The position numbers and the translations under genes were made by a program. Positions 1-10,762 of a stretch of 64,000 bases of DNA are shown here, in pieces. The notes under the pieces are model-generated. The model made no database searches. It had not been told where the DNA came from and was given only the letters and a program-made list of their open reading frames with translations. Where the stretch lies: positions 124,001 through 188,000 of the forward strand of contig NZ_JBEQCT010000005.1 in assembly GCF_046054155.1 (NCBI RefSeq), in the 5' to 3' direction. How positions within the stretch are numbered: the stretch's first letter is position 1; the number at the start of each line of letters is the position of its first letter. This stretch comes from Celerinatantimonas yamalensis (GTDB lineage: Bacteria > Pseudomonadota > Gammaproteobacteria > Enterobacterales > Celerinatantimonadaceae).

Positions 1-3000
1 GTGCTCATTCCGCGTTGCAAGAAGATATCGCATCGCGCTCATCAACCCCATTATCTGAAGTTTTCGCCGCTCAGTTGGCTAAGCGTTTACGCGACCAAGA
101 CCCAAAAAACACACCCACGTTAGATTGGTTGGAGCAGCGTCTTAAATCGCAAGGACTCTCTGTTGAGGAAGCCGTACAACATGCACAGCAACGCCAAGGA
201 GCATCTAACGTCAGCATCCGCAATGTGATTACCAGCATGCGTTTGATTTCAGACATTGATTGGTCTGAGCTGTTTGAAAAAGTGAGCCTTGTCGATCAAG
301 AATTCTGTCGCTATAGCCTATTTGCCAAAATGGACTTCCCAACGCGTAATTTGTATCGCAGTGCCGTAGAACAGCTAGCGCGAGGTTGTGATTTTTCTGA
401 CATTGAAATCGCTCAACGTGCTGTGCAAATGGCCAAAGAAAGCCTTAATCATGATGAGCAAGCAGAAGAGGCGAAACACCCAGAAATGGATCGTATTGAA
501 AAAGAGCGCCTAAGCGATCCGGGGTATTATCTTATTGATCAAGGACGGCTTGATTTAGAAGCATTGCTGCACTACAAGCCAACATGGCGTTTAAAAATTA
601 GACGCCTTCATGTTCGATTGGGCGTAGCGGGTTATAGTGGTTCCATCGCTGTGGTGGCATTGGCGTTGTTAGGGGGGGCTTCTTTATTCCCTAATTTCTT
701 AACGCTTTCTGCCATACAGTGGTCGTTTTGGGTGCTTATTGGTTTTATACCGGCGACAGAGGTGGCCTTTGCCATTGTTAACCGTTTAGTGACGTGGCGA
801 TTTGGCGCTCAAATTCTTCCGGGATTGGAGCTGAAATTGGGTGTTCCATCGTCCTTACGCACCTTGATTGCGGTGCCGACCGTGCTGACGTGTGAATCTG
901 ATTTGTTAGAACAAATCGAACGTCTAGAAGTTCATTATTTAAGCGGCATCGATGGTGATATTAGTTTTGCCTTATTAACCGATAACGTGGATGCCGACCA
1001 CGAAACTTTAGAAAACGATGCGGCATTGCTGGCATTGGCGGCGAAAGAAATCGAACGATTAAATGCGCGCTATCCTTATGGGGACAGTGAAGGGATGAGC
1101 GCTCGTGCAGCGCGCTTTATACTTTTGCATCGTCGTCGACAGTTTAACCCTAGTGAAGAAGTGTGGATGGGATGGGAGCGTAAACGTGGCAAATTACACG
1201 AACTGAATCGACTGCTGCGCGGTGCAAAGGATACCAGTTTTGTCGCGGTGAATGGTATTCCTCCGAGTGTACCGAGTGATGTTCGCTATGTGATTACGTT
1301 GGACGCCGATACCCGTTTACCCAGAGGAGCTGCGCTACGGTTGGTGGGGAAGATGGCTCATCCGTTAAATCGTCCCTGTTTAGATCTCGATAAGCAGCGA
1401 GTCGTTGCCGGTTATGGGGTGCTTCAACCTAGGGTGACGCCGTCATTATCGATAGGTTCAGAGGGATCTTTCTACCAACGTGTTTTTTCAGCGCCAGGGG
1501 GGATTGATCCCTATACCGCCGCAATTTCTGACGTCTATCAAGACTTATTTGAGGAAGGCTCGTTTACTGGCAAAGGCATTTACGATGTAGACATCTTCGA
1601 AGCCGCACTCGCGGGGCGTGTTGTCGATAACACGATGCTCAGCCATGATTTATTTGAAGGCATTTTTGTGCGTGCAGGTTTGGTGTCTGACATCGAAGTG
1701 GTTGAGGAGTTTCCAGCGCGCTACGATGTGGCGGTTAAGCGTCAGCATCGCTGGACACGAGGCGACTGGCAGTTGTTGCCTTGGATTGTTGCAAAACAGT
1801 CTAATAATCAGAGCATCACATGTTTAGGCCGTTGGAAATTACTGGATAATTTGCGACGTTCGCTGGTGGCGCCAATGACGCTGTTAGCATTGGTCCTGTG
1901 CTGGCTTTTGCCCCCGTTGGCTGCATTATGGGTGAGCTGTTTGTTGTTGGCCAGCATTGCTATTCCGGCTTTTATTCCTTGTTGTTTTTCGTTGATTCCC
2001 CATCACTCCGGCGTTAATACTCGTAATCATTTGCGCCTCTGGCTAGGCGATTTACGGCTTGCATTAAATCAGGTGTTTCTTTGTGTGGCGTTTCTTCCTG
2101 ATCAAAGCTTTCGAACCTTGGATGCCATTAGCCGCACGCTTATTCGCTTATGGATCACCCATCATCATTGTTTAGAATGGATAACCGCTGCCCATTGCAA
2201 TGGTACGCCCCGTCTTAGATGGTTGGGTTTTTACCGAATGATGCTAGGCGGATGCTTACTCAGCCTAGCTGTGTGTGGCGCAGCACTGTTAGTGAATCCT
2301 ATGGTTTGGTTAGTGATTACTCCATTTGCGCTGCTTTGGTGTATGGCACCTATATTGGCATTTTGGGTGAGTCGCCCTCCTGTTATTGTGATTGATGATA
2401 AGCTAAATGGCGGCACTAAATCGTTACGACTGACAGCGAGACGAACTTGGCGTTATTTTGAAACCTTTGTCACGCCTGCTGAGAATATGTTGCCACCGGA
2501 CAATTTTCAGGAAGATCCAGAACCGATGATTGCCCATCGAACGTCTCCGACCAATATTGGTTTGTATCTTTTGTCTTGCGCCGCGGCACGTGATTTTGGG
2601 TGGGCTGGCTTGGTAGAGACCATTGAACGATTAGAAGCCACGTTTGCCAGCTTAGACAAACTTTCTAAATATAAAGGGCATCTGTTTAATTGGTACGATA
2701 CTCAGACATTACAGTCACTATCGCCTGATTATATTTCTTCGGTCGACAGTGGTAATTTTGCCGGTCACCTAATTGCTCTGGCGAACGCTTGCGATGAATG
2801 GCGAGATTTGTCGGCGCTAAACCCCATTGATGCCGATCTATCCGTTCGTGCTGGCTTTATGGATAACCTTGAATTGGCGCGAGCCATTGTCGCGGTTGTT
2901 TCTCCTTTGATAAGCGCTTCTACTGTGGCTAGTGCAACTCAGGGCAAAGAGGTTGAGCATCCATTGCGGATGGCTATAGATGATATTGTTGAGCAATTTA

Positions 3001-6000
3001 ATAGTGGAACTGCAATTAGTATCTTGTCTCCGATCTTGATTAGATTGAGCGCGAGAACTATCCAATTGGTGAAAGAACAATCGCTCGGTGTTATTGACGG
3101 CCTGTTACCTGAGCGCTCTGAAGATTTTATTTTTTGGATGACTGCGGCACAAAGTGTGATGGTAGAGCAACAACGAGACAAACTTGAATGGCTTAATAGC
3201 TCCGATTTTATGATCACCCGATTGAACCGACTTGCTCAAAAAGCACGCGATATGGCGCAAGCGATGGATTTCTCTTTTTTGATTGATCCGGAAAGGAAAC
3301 TTTTGTCAATTGGCTTTTCCCTCACCGAAAACAGCCTTGATCCAAGTTGCTATGATTTACTTGCCTCAGAAGCAAGGCTAGCCAGTTTGTTTGCTATTGC
3401 TAAAGGTGATGTTGTCACCAAACATTGGTTTCGTCTAGGACGCTTGGCGACTCCACTGGGGAATGGATCAGCACTTATTTCTTGGTCTGGATCGATGTTT
3501 GAGTATTTGATGCCTTCATTGATCATGCGGGCGCCAACAGGTAGCTTGCTGGAACAGACAAATCGTCTAATTGTACAAAGACAACAAGATTATGGGCGAT
3601 TATTGGGTATTCCGTGGGGGGTGTCTGAGTCAGCCTATAATGCACGCGATATTGAATTTACTTACCAGTATTCAAACTTTGGCGTGCCAGGGCTTGGCCT
3701 CAAACGTGGGTTGGCAGAAAACACGGTGATCGCCCCTTATGCGACGGGACTGGCGACCATGGTGGACCCAAAAGCCGCGGTGTTGAATTATCATCGGTTA
3801 CAGGCCATGGGTGCGGGTGGGCGTTTTGGTTTTTACGAAGCCCTCGATTTTACGCGATCCAGACTGCCTGTTGACAGTGAAGTCGCCATTGTTCGTAGTT
3901 TTATGGCACATCATCAGGGCATGACGATAGTGGCGATCGCGAACACTTTACATAAAGGAGTGTTCAGACAGCGGTTTCATCAAGAGCCGATGATCCAAGC
4001 CTGTGAATTGTTGCTTCAAGAGCGCATGCCAAGGGATGTGTGTATGAGCCATCCGCGAGCAGAAGAAGTGAAAACGTACGCGTTTAATGAACCAGAAAAT
4101 ACACCCAAAGTGCGCCGTTTGAGTGCCACAGCCAGTGGGTCGCCAGTCACTCATCTATTGTCGAATGGACGATACGTGGTGATGCTTACCGCCACTGGTG
4201 CAGGTTACAGCCGTTGGCGTGATATTGCGGTGACCCGTTGGCTAGAAGATACAACGTGCGACCAATTTGGCAGTTTTATTTTTCTACGCGATACCCACAC
4301 CGAACAACTTTGGTCTAGCACGGCACACCCATTGGGCGGCGAAGATCGTTATTTATCTGGGGTGTTTGAGGAGGATTATGCTGAATTTGTGCGCCATGAT
4401 GGCAGTTTAACGACAACGACCAATGTGCTGGTATCCGGGGAAGATGATGGTGAAGTTCGACGCGTTTCACTCAGCAATAATGGTCGTGGTGCGCGTGAGA
4501 TAGAGCTGACATCTTATAGTGAACTGGTTTTAACAACGCCGGCAACAGATAATGCCCATCCTGCGTTTGCAAAAATGTTTGTGCAAACACAATACCTTGC
4601 TGAGTACGGCGCTCTTATTGCAACTCGGCGCAAACGTACTGCCCAGGAACCTTCGATTTGGGCGGCTCATTTTGCCATTGTGGAGGGTGAAGTAACCGCC
4701 GACCCTCAATACGAGACTAACCGAGCTTTATTTATTGGGCGAGGGAATTCCATCACGACTGCGACTGCATTTGAGCCGACTAACACCCAGCAAGGGCGTT
4801 GTGATCCGACTCATCCTGATTTATCAAGTGCTACTCTATCCAATACGGTTGGTACGGTTCTCGATCCTATTTTTTCACTGCGTTATCGTGTCAATGTCCC
4901 TGCTGGCAAGGTTGTTCGAGTGGCATTTTGGACGATGGTTGCCTCGTCTAGGGAGGCGTTATTAGCGTTAATCGACAGACACCATGATCGCAGTGCTTAT
5001 GATCGTGCTAAAACCTTGGCTTGGACGCAGGCGCAAGTACAATTACGCCATCTTGATATTAGTTCGGTAGAAGCGGCTGGTTTTCAGCGTATTGCTGCGC
5101 CAATTTTGTACGCCGATCCTCGTTTTAGGGTCGCCGCGAAGGTGATTGTTCGCGGTATTGATTGTCAATCAATGCTTTGGACTCATTCCATTAGCGGGGA
5201 TTTGCCAATTGTATTATTGCGTATTGATGATGTGGAAGACATCGATCAAGTGAAACAACTCTTGCGCGCCCACGAGTATTGGCGCATGAAACGCCTTGCC
5301 GTGGATTTAGTGATTATCAACGAACATGCCTCTTCTTATATTCAAGAGTTGCAGGTTGCCATTGAAACGGCTGTTCGTCGGAGCCAGTCACGTCCGCGTT
5401 TTATCGATAAATTCAATATCGAGCATGTCAAAGGTGCGGTGCATATGCTGCGAACGGATTTAGTCGAAGCCAATATTCGCGACTTGCTTTGTGCTGTGGC
5501 GCGTGTGGTACTGATTGCTCGGCGTGGACCGATTGCTAAACAGATTAGCCGATTGGCACCGGTCTCTAATTGGCATCAGTCAGCGCCATCTTTTGGACAA
5601 CTTACCCGAATGGGACGATTAGCCCGAAGCAATGCAATGCCACCGATAAAATCGATGGATGGGTCTGCTGGACCGACGTCTTATGTTGATCCTAAAGTGG
5701 CTTCGTTAAAAAACACCTTAGAGTTTTTCAATGGGTTAGGCGGCTTTGGCCTCGGTGGTCGTGAATATACAGTCATTTTAAATAATGGTGCGTTGACACC
5801 TGCACCTTGGATTAATGTGATCGCCAACCCCCACTTTGGTTTTAATGTGGCGGCTGAAGGTGGCGGTTATACTTGGTCGGAAAATAGTCGTGAAAATCAA
5901 TTGACGCCTTGGTGTAACGATCCAGTCTCGAATCCTTCTGGTGAGGCGTTGTATATACGAGACGAAGAAACATTGGCGCTGTTTAGCGTCACCGCGCAAC

Positions 6001-8129
6001 CCAAGTTGAAGTCCAATACGGGCGCTTTTATTGCGCATCATGGGCGAGGTTATAGTCGGTTCGAGCATCAAGTCGATGGATTAGCCTTAGCCTTATTGCA
6101 ATTTGTGCCCTTGGCTGACCCTATCAAAATTTCGCGCCTGACGTTGCACAATGGATCTAATCGCCATCGTCGACTGTCGATTACCGCTTATACCGAGTGG
6201 GTTTTAGGCACTTCTCGCAGTGCCTCAGGGCCGTTTATCACCACTGAACTGGATGGGGAATCTAATACTATTTTGGTTCAAAACCCATGGGGCGTTGCCT
6301 TTCCTGGCCGAGTCGCTTTTGCTGACATGGGCGGAGAGCAATCGTCGTGGACGACCGATCGCAGTGAGTTTTTAGGCCGGCATGGCAATATGAATGCGCC
6401 AGCCTCTTTGCTTAGCGACAATGCCCTTTCAGGGACCCTAGGCGCAGGGCATGATCCCTGTACAGCTCAGCAAGTTGTTATTGGTTTAGCGCCGAATCAA
6501 TCGCTCGATGTGGTGATGTTTATCGGTCAGTGTGCTTCCAAACAAGAGGCTTCGGATTTGGTCACTCGTTATCGTCAAGCTGACTTAGATCAGATGCTTG
6601 ATGACGTGATCAATTATTGGGATACCTTGTTAGGTGCGGTACAGGTTAAAACCCCTGAACGTAGCATGGACATCATGCTCAACGGTTGGCTTTTGTATCA
6701 AACGGTGGCGTGTCGGATGTGGGCGCGTTCGGGGTTTTATCAAGCGAGTGGTGCGTATGGTTTTCGCGATCAATTGCAAGATGGTCTGTCATTGACGTTT
6801 CGCCGGCCTGATCTCACCAGAGCGCATATCTTGCGTGCAGCCGGTCGACAATTTGTAGCGGGTGACGTGCAGCATTGGTGGTTACCTCACAGCGGACAAG
6901 GTGTGCGTACGCATATTTCAGACGATAGAGTGTGGTTGACGTTTGCCACGGCAAGTTATATTCAAACCTCAGGCGACGTGTCTATTTTAGACGAAGAGAT
7001 ATCATTTATTGACGGCCCATTATTGGAAGACGATCAGCACGATGCCTATTTTCAAGCGATGGTATCGGATGAGTCGGCGAGCTTATTGGAGCATTGTGCT
7101 CGCGGCTTAGATCAATGTTTAGCGCTCACAGGCATCAATGGCTTGCCTTTGATGGGGACAGGTGACTGGAACGATGGTATGAATCGTGTGGGAGAAGGCG
7201 GTCAAGGGGAAAGTGTATGGCTGGGCTGGCTATTGATCCGTACTATTGATTTATTTGTTCCTCTGCTGAAAGAAAAAGGGGAACGTGGACGCAAACAGCG
7301 TTGGGTCGCCCACGCCAGTAAGATCAGACAAGCAATTGAAGAGAAGGCGTGGGATGGCCAGTGGTATCGACGAGCCAGCTTTGACGACGGCAGTTGGCTT
7401 GGCTCAAAAGAAAACGATGAATGCCAGATTGATTCCATCGCGCAGTCTTGGGCCGTGCTCTCGCAAGCCGCAAATCCTGAGCGAGCCGCGCAAGCGATGG
7501 CCGCGATTGAGCAATGGTTGATTCAGCCGAAACAAAAACTGGCCTTGTTATTTACACCCCCGTTTGACAAAACCACCCATGACCCTGGCTATATTAAAGG
7601 CTATCCGCCCGGTTTGCGGGAAAACGGTGGTCAGTATAGTCATGCGGCGATGTGGGCTATTTTGGCCTATACCAAGCTCGGTGATGGGAACAAAGCTTTC
7701 GACTTGTTTCATTTGCTTAACCCGATTAATCACGCGCTTAATGCTGAAGATGCTGAGTGTTACAAGGTAGAACCTTATGTCGTGGCGGCCGATGTATATT
7801 CTGTTGCACCGCATGTTGGCCGCGGGGGATGGACGTGGTATAGCGGCGCGTCCGGCTGGATGTATCAAGCTGGAATGGAAGGGATTCTAGGTATTCATCG
7901 CGAGGGTAACGAACTGACCATTCAGCCATGTATTCCGTCACATTGGCCTGGATTTGAGGCTACGGTAAAAGTCCAAGCGAGTGACTATGCTATCACTGTG
8001 AATCAGTTACCTCACAACGGTGAAAAAAATATGACTGCCATCCTCGATGGTATGACAATTCAACCATTAAACCGTATTATTCGGGTACCACTCGATGGCA
8101 AAAACCATAAGTTAATGATTACTATTTGA
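1..8129 (+). CDS. Cyclic beta-1,2-glucan synthase (NdvB/Cgs type), 5' end outside the window
   Basis: Giant inner-membrane enzyme that builds and cyclises beta-1,2-glucan from UDP-glucose; the product normally goes to the periplasm for osmotic adaptation or host interaction. Counting from the TTG at 15, the glycosyltransferase part shows DADTRLP near residue 428, SHDLFEG near 542 and a QHRW box near 576. Hydrophobic segments lie around 200-260 and 615-800. A glucoamylase-like segment begins near 820 (AENMLPPDNF). The C-terminal GH94 phosphorylase-like part carries DWNDGM near 2385 and ENGGQYSHA near 2535. The frame is open to the left edge with no stop, and known family members run near 2,800-2,900 residues, so roughly the first 100-150 residues are probably missing. 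It is much the largest gene here. Identification is firm; product size and linkage are inferred from the family. Confidence 0.93.
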   Translation, partial: AHSALQEDIASRSSTPLSEVFAAQLAKRLRDQDPKNTPTLDWLEQRLKSQGLSVEEAVQHAQQRQGASNVSIRNVITSMRLISDIDWSELFEKVSLVDQEFCRYSLFAKMDFPTRNLYRSAVEQLARGCDFSDIEIAQRAVQMAKESLNHDEQAEEAKHPEMDRIEKERLSDPGYYLIDQGRLDLEALLHYKPTWRLKIRRLHVRLGVAGYSGSIAVVALALLGGASLFPNFLTLSAIQWSFWVLIGFIPATEVAFAIVNRLVTWRFGAQILPGLELKLGVPSSLRTLIAVPTVLTCESDLLEQIERLEVHYLSGIDGDISFALLTDNVDADHETLENDAALLALAAKEIERLNARYPYGDSEGMSARAARFILLHRRRQFNPSEEVWMGWERKRGKLHELNRLLRGAKDTSFVAVNGIPPSVPSDVRYVITLDADTRLPRGAALRLVGKMAHPLNRPCLDLDKQRVVAGYGVLQPRVTPSLSIGSEGSFYQRVFSAPGGIDPYTAAISDVYQDLFEEGSFTGKGIYDVDIFEAALAGRVVDNTMLSHDLFEGIFVRAGLVSDIEVVEEFPARYDVAVKRQHRWTRGDWQLLPWIVAKQSNNQSITCLGRWKLLDNLRRSLVAPMTLLALVLCWLLPPLAALWVSCLLLASIAIPAFIPCCFSLIPHHSGVNTRNHLRLWLGDLRLALNQVFLCVAFLPDQSFRTLDAISRTLIRLWITHHHCLEWITAAHCNGTPRLRWLGFYRMMLGGCLLSLAVCGAALLVNPMVWLVITPFALLWCMAPILAFWVSRPPVIVIDDKLNGGTKSLRLTARRTWRYFETFVTPAENMLPPDNFQEDPEPMIAHRTSPTNIGLYLLSCAAARDFGWAGLVETIERLEATFASLDKLSKYKGHLFNWYDTQTLQSLSPDYISSVDSGNFAGHLIALANACDEWRDLSALNPIDADLSVRAGFMDNLELARAIVAVVSPLISASTVASATQGKEVEHPLRMAIDDIVEQFNSGTAISILSPILIRLSARTIQLVKEQSLGVIDGLLPERSEDFIFWMTAAQSVMVEQQRDKLEWLNSSDFMITRLNRLAQKARDMAQAMDFSFLIDPERKLLSIGFSLTENSLDPSCYDLLASEARLASLFAIAKGDVVTKHWFRLGRLATPLGNGSALISWSGSMFEYLMPSLIMRAPTGSLLEQTNRLIVQRQQDYGRLLGIPWGVSESAYNARDIEFTYQYSNFGVPGLGLKRGLAENTVIAPYATGLATMVDPKAAVLNYHRLQAMGAGGRFGFYEALDFTRSRLPVDSEVAIVRSFMAHHQGMTIVAIANTLHKGVFRQRFHQEPMIQACELLLQERMPRDVCMSHPRAEEVKTYAFNEPENTPKVRRLSATASGSPVTHLLSNGRYVVMLTATGAGYSRWRDIAVTRWLEDTTCDQFGSFIFLRDTHTEQLWSSTAHPLGGEDRYLSGVFEEDYAEFVRHDGSLTTTTNVLVSGEDDGEVRRVSLSNNGRGAREIELTSYSELVLTTPATDNAHPAFAKMFVQTQYLAEYGALIATRRKRTAQEPSIWAAHFAIVEGEVTADPQYETNRALFIGRGNSITTATAFEPTNTQQGRCDPTHPDLSSATLSNTVGTVLDPIFSLRYRVNVPAGKVVRVAFWTMVASSREALLALIDRHHDRSAYDRAKTLAWTQAQVQLRHLDISSVEAAGFQRIAAPILYADPRFRVAAKVIVRGIDCQSMLWTHSISGDLPIVLLRIDDVEDIDQVKQLLRAHEYWRMKRLAVDLVIINEHASSYIQELQVAIETAVRRSQSRPRFIDKFNIEHVKGAVHMLRTDLVEANIRDLLCAVARVVLIARRGPIAKQISRLAPVSNWHQSAPSFGQLTRMGRLARSNAMPPIKSMDGSAGPTSYVDPKVASLKNTLEFFNGLGGFGLGGREYTVILNNGALTPAPWINVIANPHFGFNVAAEGGGYTWSENSRENQLTPWCNDPVSNPSGEALYIRDEETLALFSVTAQPKLKSNTGAFIAHHGRGYSRFEHQVDGLALALLQFVPLADPIKISRLTLHNGSNRHRRLSITAYTEWVLGTSRSASGPFITTELDGESNTILVQNPWGVAFPGRVAFADMGGEQSSWTTDRSEFLGRHGNMNAPASLLSDNALSGTLGAGHDPCTAQQVVIGLAPNQSLDVVMFIGQCASKQEASDLVTRYRQADLDQMLDDVINYWDTLLGAVQVKTPERSMDIMLNGWLLYQTVACRMWARSGFYQASGAYGFRDQLQDGLSLTFRRPDLTRAHILRAAGRQFVAGDVQHWWLPHSGQGVRTHISDDRVWLTFATASYIQTSGDVSILDEEISFIDGPLLEDDQHDAYFQAMVSDESASLLEHCARGLDQCLALTGINGLPLMGTGDWNDGMNRVGEGGQGESVWLGWLLIRTIDLFVPLLKEKGERGRKQRWVAHASKIRQAIEEKAWDGQWYRRASFDDGSWLGSKENDECQIDSIAQSWAVLSQAANPERAAQAMAAIEQWLIQPKQKLALLFTPPFDKTTHDPGYIKGYPPGLRENGGQYSHAAMWAILAYTKLGDGNKAFDLFHLLNPINHALNAEDAECYKVEPYVVAADVYSVAPHVGRGGWTWYSGASGWMYQAGMEGILGIHREGNELTIQPCIPSHWPGFEATVKVQASDYAITVNQLPHNGEKNMTAILDGMTIQPLNRIIRVPLDGKNHKLMITI

Positions 8130-9055
8130 AGTGGCGAGGGAAGCTAAGTCAAAGAGAATAAAATAGCGGAGTCTGCTTATTTATGTTTAATCGCTGAGTT
8201 GGGAGGCTCCGAACTGGGTGTGCGAGTTTTAGGCGATTGCTATCTCGTGTTTTATACCTTGGCATAAGGTTGTTGGCGTGCGCTTGGTTGGCTGAAAACA
8301 GCGGCCAGACTAGCGGAAGTCTAGGTGATGATGCTCACGATGTTTTACATTGAGCTATGGCCGGAGAATGTTGAATATACCGTGTTCTAAGGGCAGCGTT
8401 TGGCGGGTATTTTTAATTTTTATCAATCGATGAATGCCTACAACGTGGCTTGGCTTAGCATCACGTTTACCAATTCGCTGCACTCATTCCTACGCTTACT
8501 TTTTTACTCTAGTAATCAGCTGTTTTCACCAAGAAAATGGAGAGTATCAAAGGCAGACAAGCATGCATTAACAAGTCAACTGATTCTGTTCAAGTTGTAC
8601 CAACTGCGAACCCTTGGATCATAACCTACTTTGGTATTTTTGCCATTGGTGCGATACGTATCATGATTCTTGTGGCGTAGCGTGTACTGATTGCGGGACG
8701 TTGCTTCACTACATGGCGACTTGCAACGCCTTGTCTCACTGCACAGCAAAAGTCGCCGTATGATTGGTGTCATGCAACAGGGTATCATCTATTTTTGCTG
8801 GCATGAGCAATGAAGGTTTAGCCACAATTGCTCATTATCTGAGAACGAAAGCGTGTGGACAGCAACCACTGAGCATTGATGTTCGCTGAACGTAAATGTG
8901 CATTGATCGGACAAGATTGATTGTTTATCAAGTCCAGATGAGCGAAAATAACGACCAATAACGATTAACATGACGGATTTGACTAGCGAAGAACTAAAAA
9001 GAGAGTGCTTCCAAAAGTGTGTACAAATCCGTGTACAAACTAAAAGAATTTATTC
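8130..9055. other. 0.9 kb region without an intact gene, probably decayed coding DNA
   Basis: No convincing gene. On the + strand an open frame begins at ATG 8537 and reads through a hydrophobic stretch (NPWIITYFGIFAIGAIRIM) to a TAG at 8678. The same frame then stays open to a TGA at 8804, and a different frame from about 8803 to 8888 reads plausible protein sequence. Another short open frame covers 8400-8624. This looks like a small membrane-protein gene broken by stops and frameshifts, but the family was not recognised. No tRNA, clear terminator or mobile-element end was seen. The last 50 bases should include the prfC translation signals, though no strong Shine-Dalgarno sequence is visible. 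Confidence 0.4.
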
Positions 9056-10645
9056 ATGGCAACCCAAAATTTTCTCAATGAAGTGAACAAGCGAAGAACT
9101 TTCGCGATTATTTCCCACCCAGATGCGGGTAAAACCACCATTACTGAAAAAGTGCTGTTATTCGGACATGCCATTCAAACTGCTGGGACAGTTAAAGGAC
9201 GCGGTAGTAGTCATCATGCTAAATCTGACTGGATGGAGATGGAAAAAGAGCGTGGGATATCGGTCACTACCTCTGTGATGCAGTTCCCTTATAACGATTG
9301 TATTGTGAATTTGCTCGACACCCCAGGGCATGAAGATTTCTCAGAAGATACTTATCGTACTTTGACCGCTGTTGATTCATGCTTGATGGTGATTGATGCG
9401 GCGAAAGGGGTTGAAGATCGCACCCGTAAATTAATGGATGTTACGCGGCTGCGCGATACGCCAATTTTAACTTTTATGAATAAGTTAGACCGTGATACGC
9501 GTGATCCAATGGAACTTCTGGATGAAGTTGAAACCGAGCTCAATATTGCGTGTGCTCCGATCACTTGGCCGATTGGCTGTGGGAAAGAGTTCAAAGGGGT
9601 TTATCATATTCAGCGTGATGAGATCATTCTTTATCAAAGTGGTCAAGGCCATACCATTCAAGAACTGCGAGTCATCAAAGGGTTAACTAATCCTAAGGTG
9701 GATGACGTAATAGGCACAGGTCTGGCCGCTTCACTGCGCGAGGAGCTTGAACTGGTGATTGGTGCGTCGAATGAGTTTGATGAAGCACTGTTTTTAGCCG
9801 GTGAGCTAACGCCAGTCTTTTTTGGGACGGCATTAGGTAACTTTGGTGTTGATCATATGCTTGAGGGTCTAACCGAGTGGGCGCCTGCTCCATTGCCTCG
9901 CCAAACGGATGTTCGAGAAGTCAGTGCTGATGACGATGCGTTTAGTGGCTTTGTATTTAAAATTCAGGCGAATATGGACCCGAAACATCGCGACCGGATC
10001 GCCTTTATGCGGGTTGTCTCTGGTGAATACACCAAAGGAATGAAGATGCGCCATGTGCGGATCGGTAAGGATGTTAGCATTTCAGATGCCGTGACATTTA
10101 TGGCCGGCGACCGCAGCGCTGCTGAGCGAGCGATTGCCGGCGATATTATCGGGTTACATAATCATGGGACGATCCAAATTGGTGATACGTTCAGTTCGGG
10201 TGAAACATTTAAGTTCACGGGGATCCCGAACTTTGCCCCTGAGATGTTCCAGCGCATTCGGCTTAAAGATCCTCTCAAACAAAAGCAATTGCAAAAAGGT
10301 CTGATCCAGCTCTCTGAAGAGGGCGCGGTGCAAGTATTTCGCCCAATGCGCAATAATGATCTCATCGTTGGCGCTGTCGGGGTATTGCAATTTGATGTGG
10401 TGGTTCACCGACTCAGAACAGAATATAAGGTGGAGGCTGTTTATGAGGCGATTCATATTGCAAGCGCGCGCTGGTGTGATTGTAGCGATCCGCGTAAGTT
10501 GGATGAATTCACCCGTAAGGCGCATGAATATTTAGCCTTAGATGGCGGAGATAATTTAACTTATTTAGCACCGACAATGGTGAATTTGAATCTGACGATG
10601 GAGCGTCATGCCGATATTGAATTTTTCAAAACACGCGAACACTAA
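9056..10645 (+). CDS. prfC: Peptide chain release factor 3 (RF3)
   Basis: Translational GTPase that removes RF1 and RF2 from the ribosome after peptide release. The P-loop HPDAGKTT is at residues 21-28, the switch-II motif DTPGHEDF at 88-95 and the base-recognition motif NKLD at 142-145. An EF-G/EF-Tu-like beta-barrel domain and the RF3 C-terminal domain follow. Length is 529 residues, matching the E. coli protein. The ATG at 9056 gives the standard N-terminus ([10 protein letters not shown]). It has its own terminator and is followed by a yjjV homologue, recalling the E. coli prfC-to-deo neighbourhood. Confidence 0.98.
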   Translation: MATQNFLNEVNKRRTFAIISHPDAGKTTITEKVLLFGHAIQTAGTVKGRGSSHHAKSDWMEMEKERGISVTTSVMQFPYNDCIVNLLDTPGHEDFSEDTYRTLTAVDSCLMVIDAAKGVEDRTRKLMDVTRLRDTPILTFMNKLDRDTRDPMELLDEVETELNIACAPITWPIGCGKEFKGVYHIQRDEIILYQSGQGHTIQELRVIKGLTNPKVDDVIGTGLAASLREELELVIGASNEFDEALFLAGELTPVFFGTALGNFGVDHMLEGLTEWAPAPLPRQTDVREVSADDDAFSGFVFKIQANMDPKHRDRIAFMRVVSGEYTKGMKMRHVRIGKDVSISDAVTFMAGDRSAAERAIAGDIIGLHNHGTIQIGDTFSSGETFKFTGIPNFAPEMFQRIRLKDPLKQKQLQKGLIQLSEEGAVQVFRPMRNNDLIVGAVGVLQFDVVVHRLRTEYKVEAVYEAIHIASARWCDCSDPRKLDEFTRKAHEYLALDGGDNLTYLAPTMVNLNLTMERHADIEFFKTREH

Positions 10646-10665
10646 TGGTTTACCTAAGCAATATG

Positions 10666-10692
10666 AGCCGTCTTTTTAGACGGCTTTTTTAT
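10666..10692 (+). terminator. Rho-independent terminator of prfC
   Basis: A perfect 8-bp stem (AGCCGTCT at 10666-10673 with AGACGGCT at 10678-10685), a TTTT loop and a run of T residues. It lies 20 bases after the prfC stop. Confidence 0.93.
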
Positions 10693-10762
10693 TGTGAGTT
10701 GATTGTCTTGTGAGCGCTTTATTGTTTCAATGAGTAACTGCTCTTCTAATTCTGGAGTTGCC

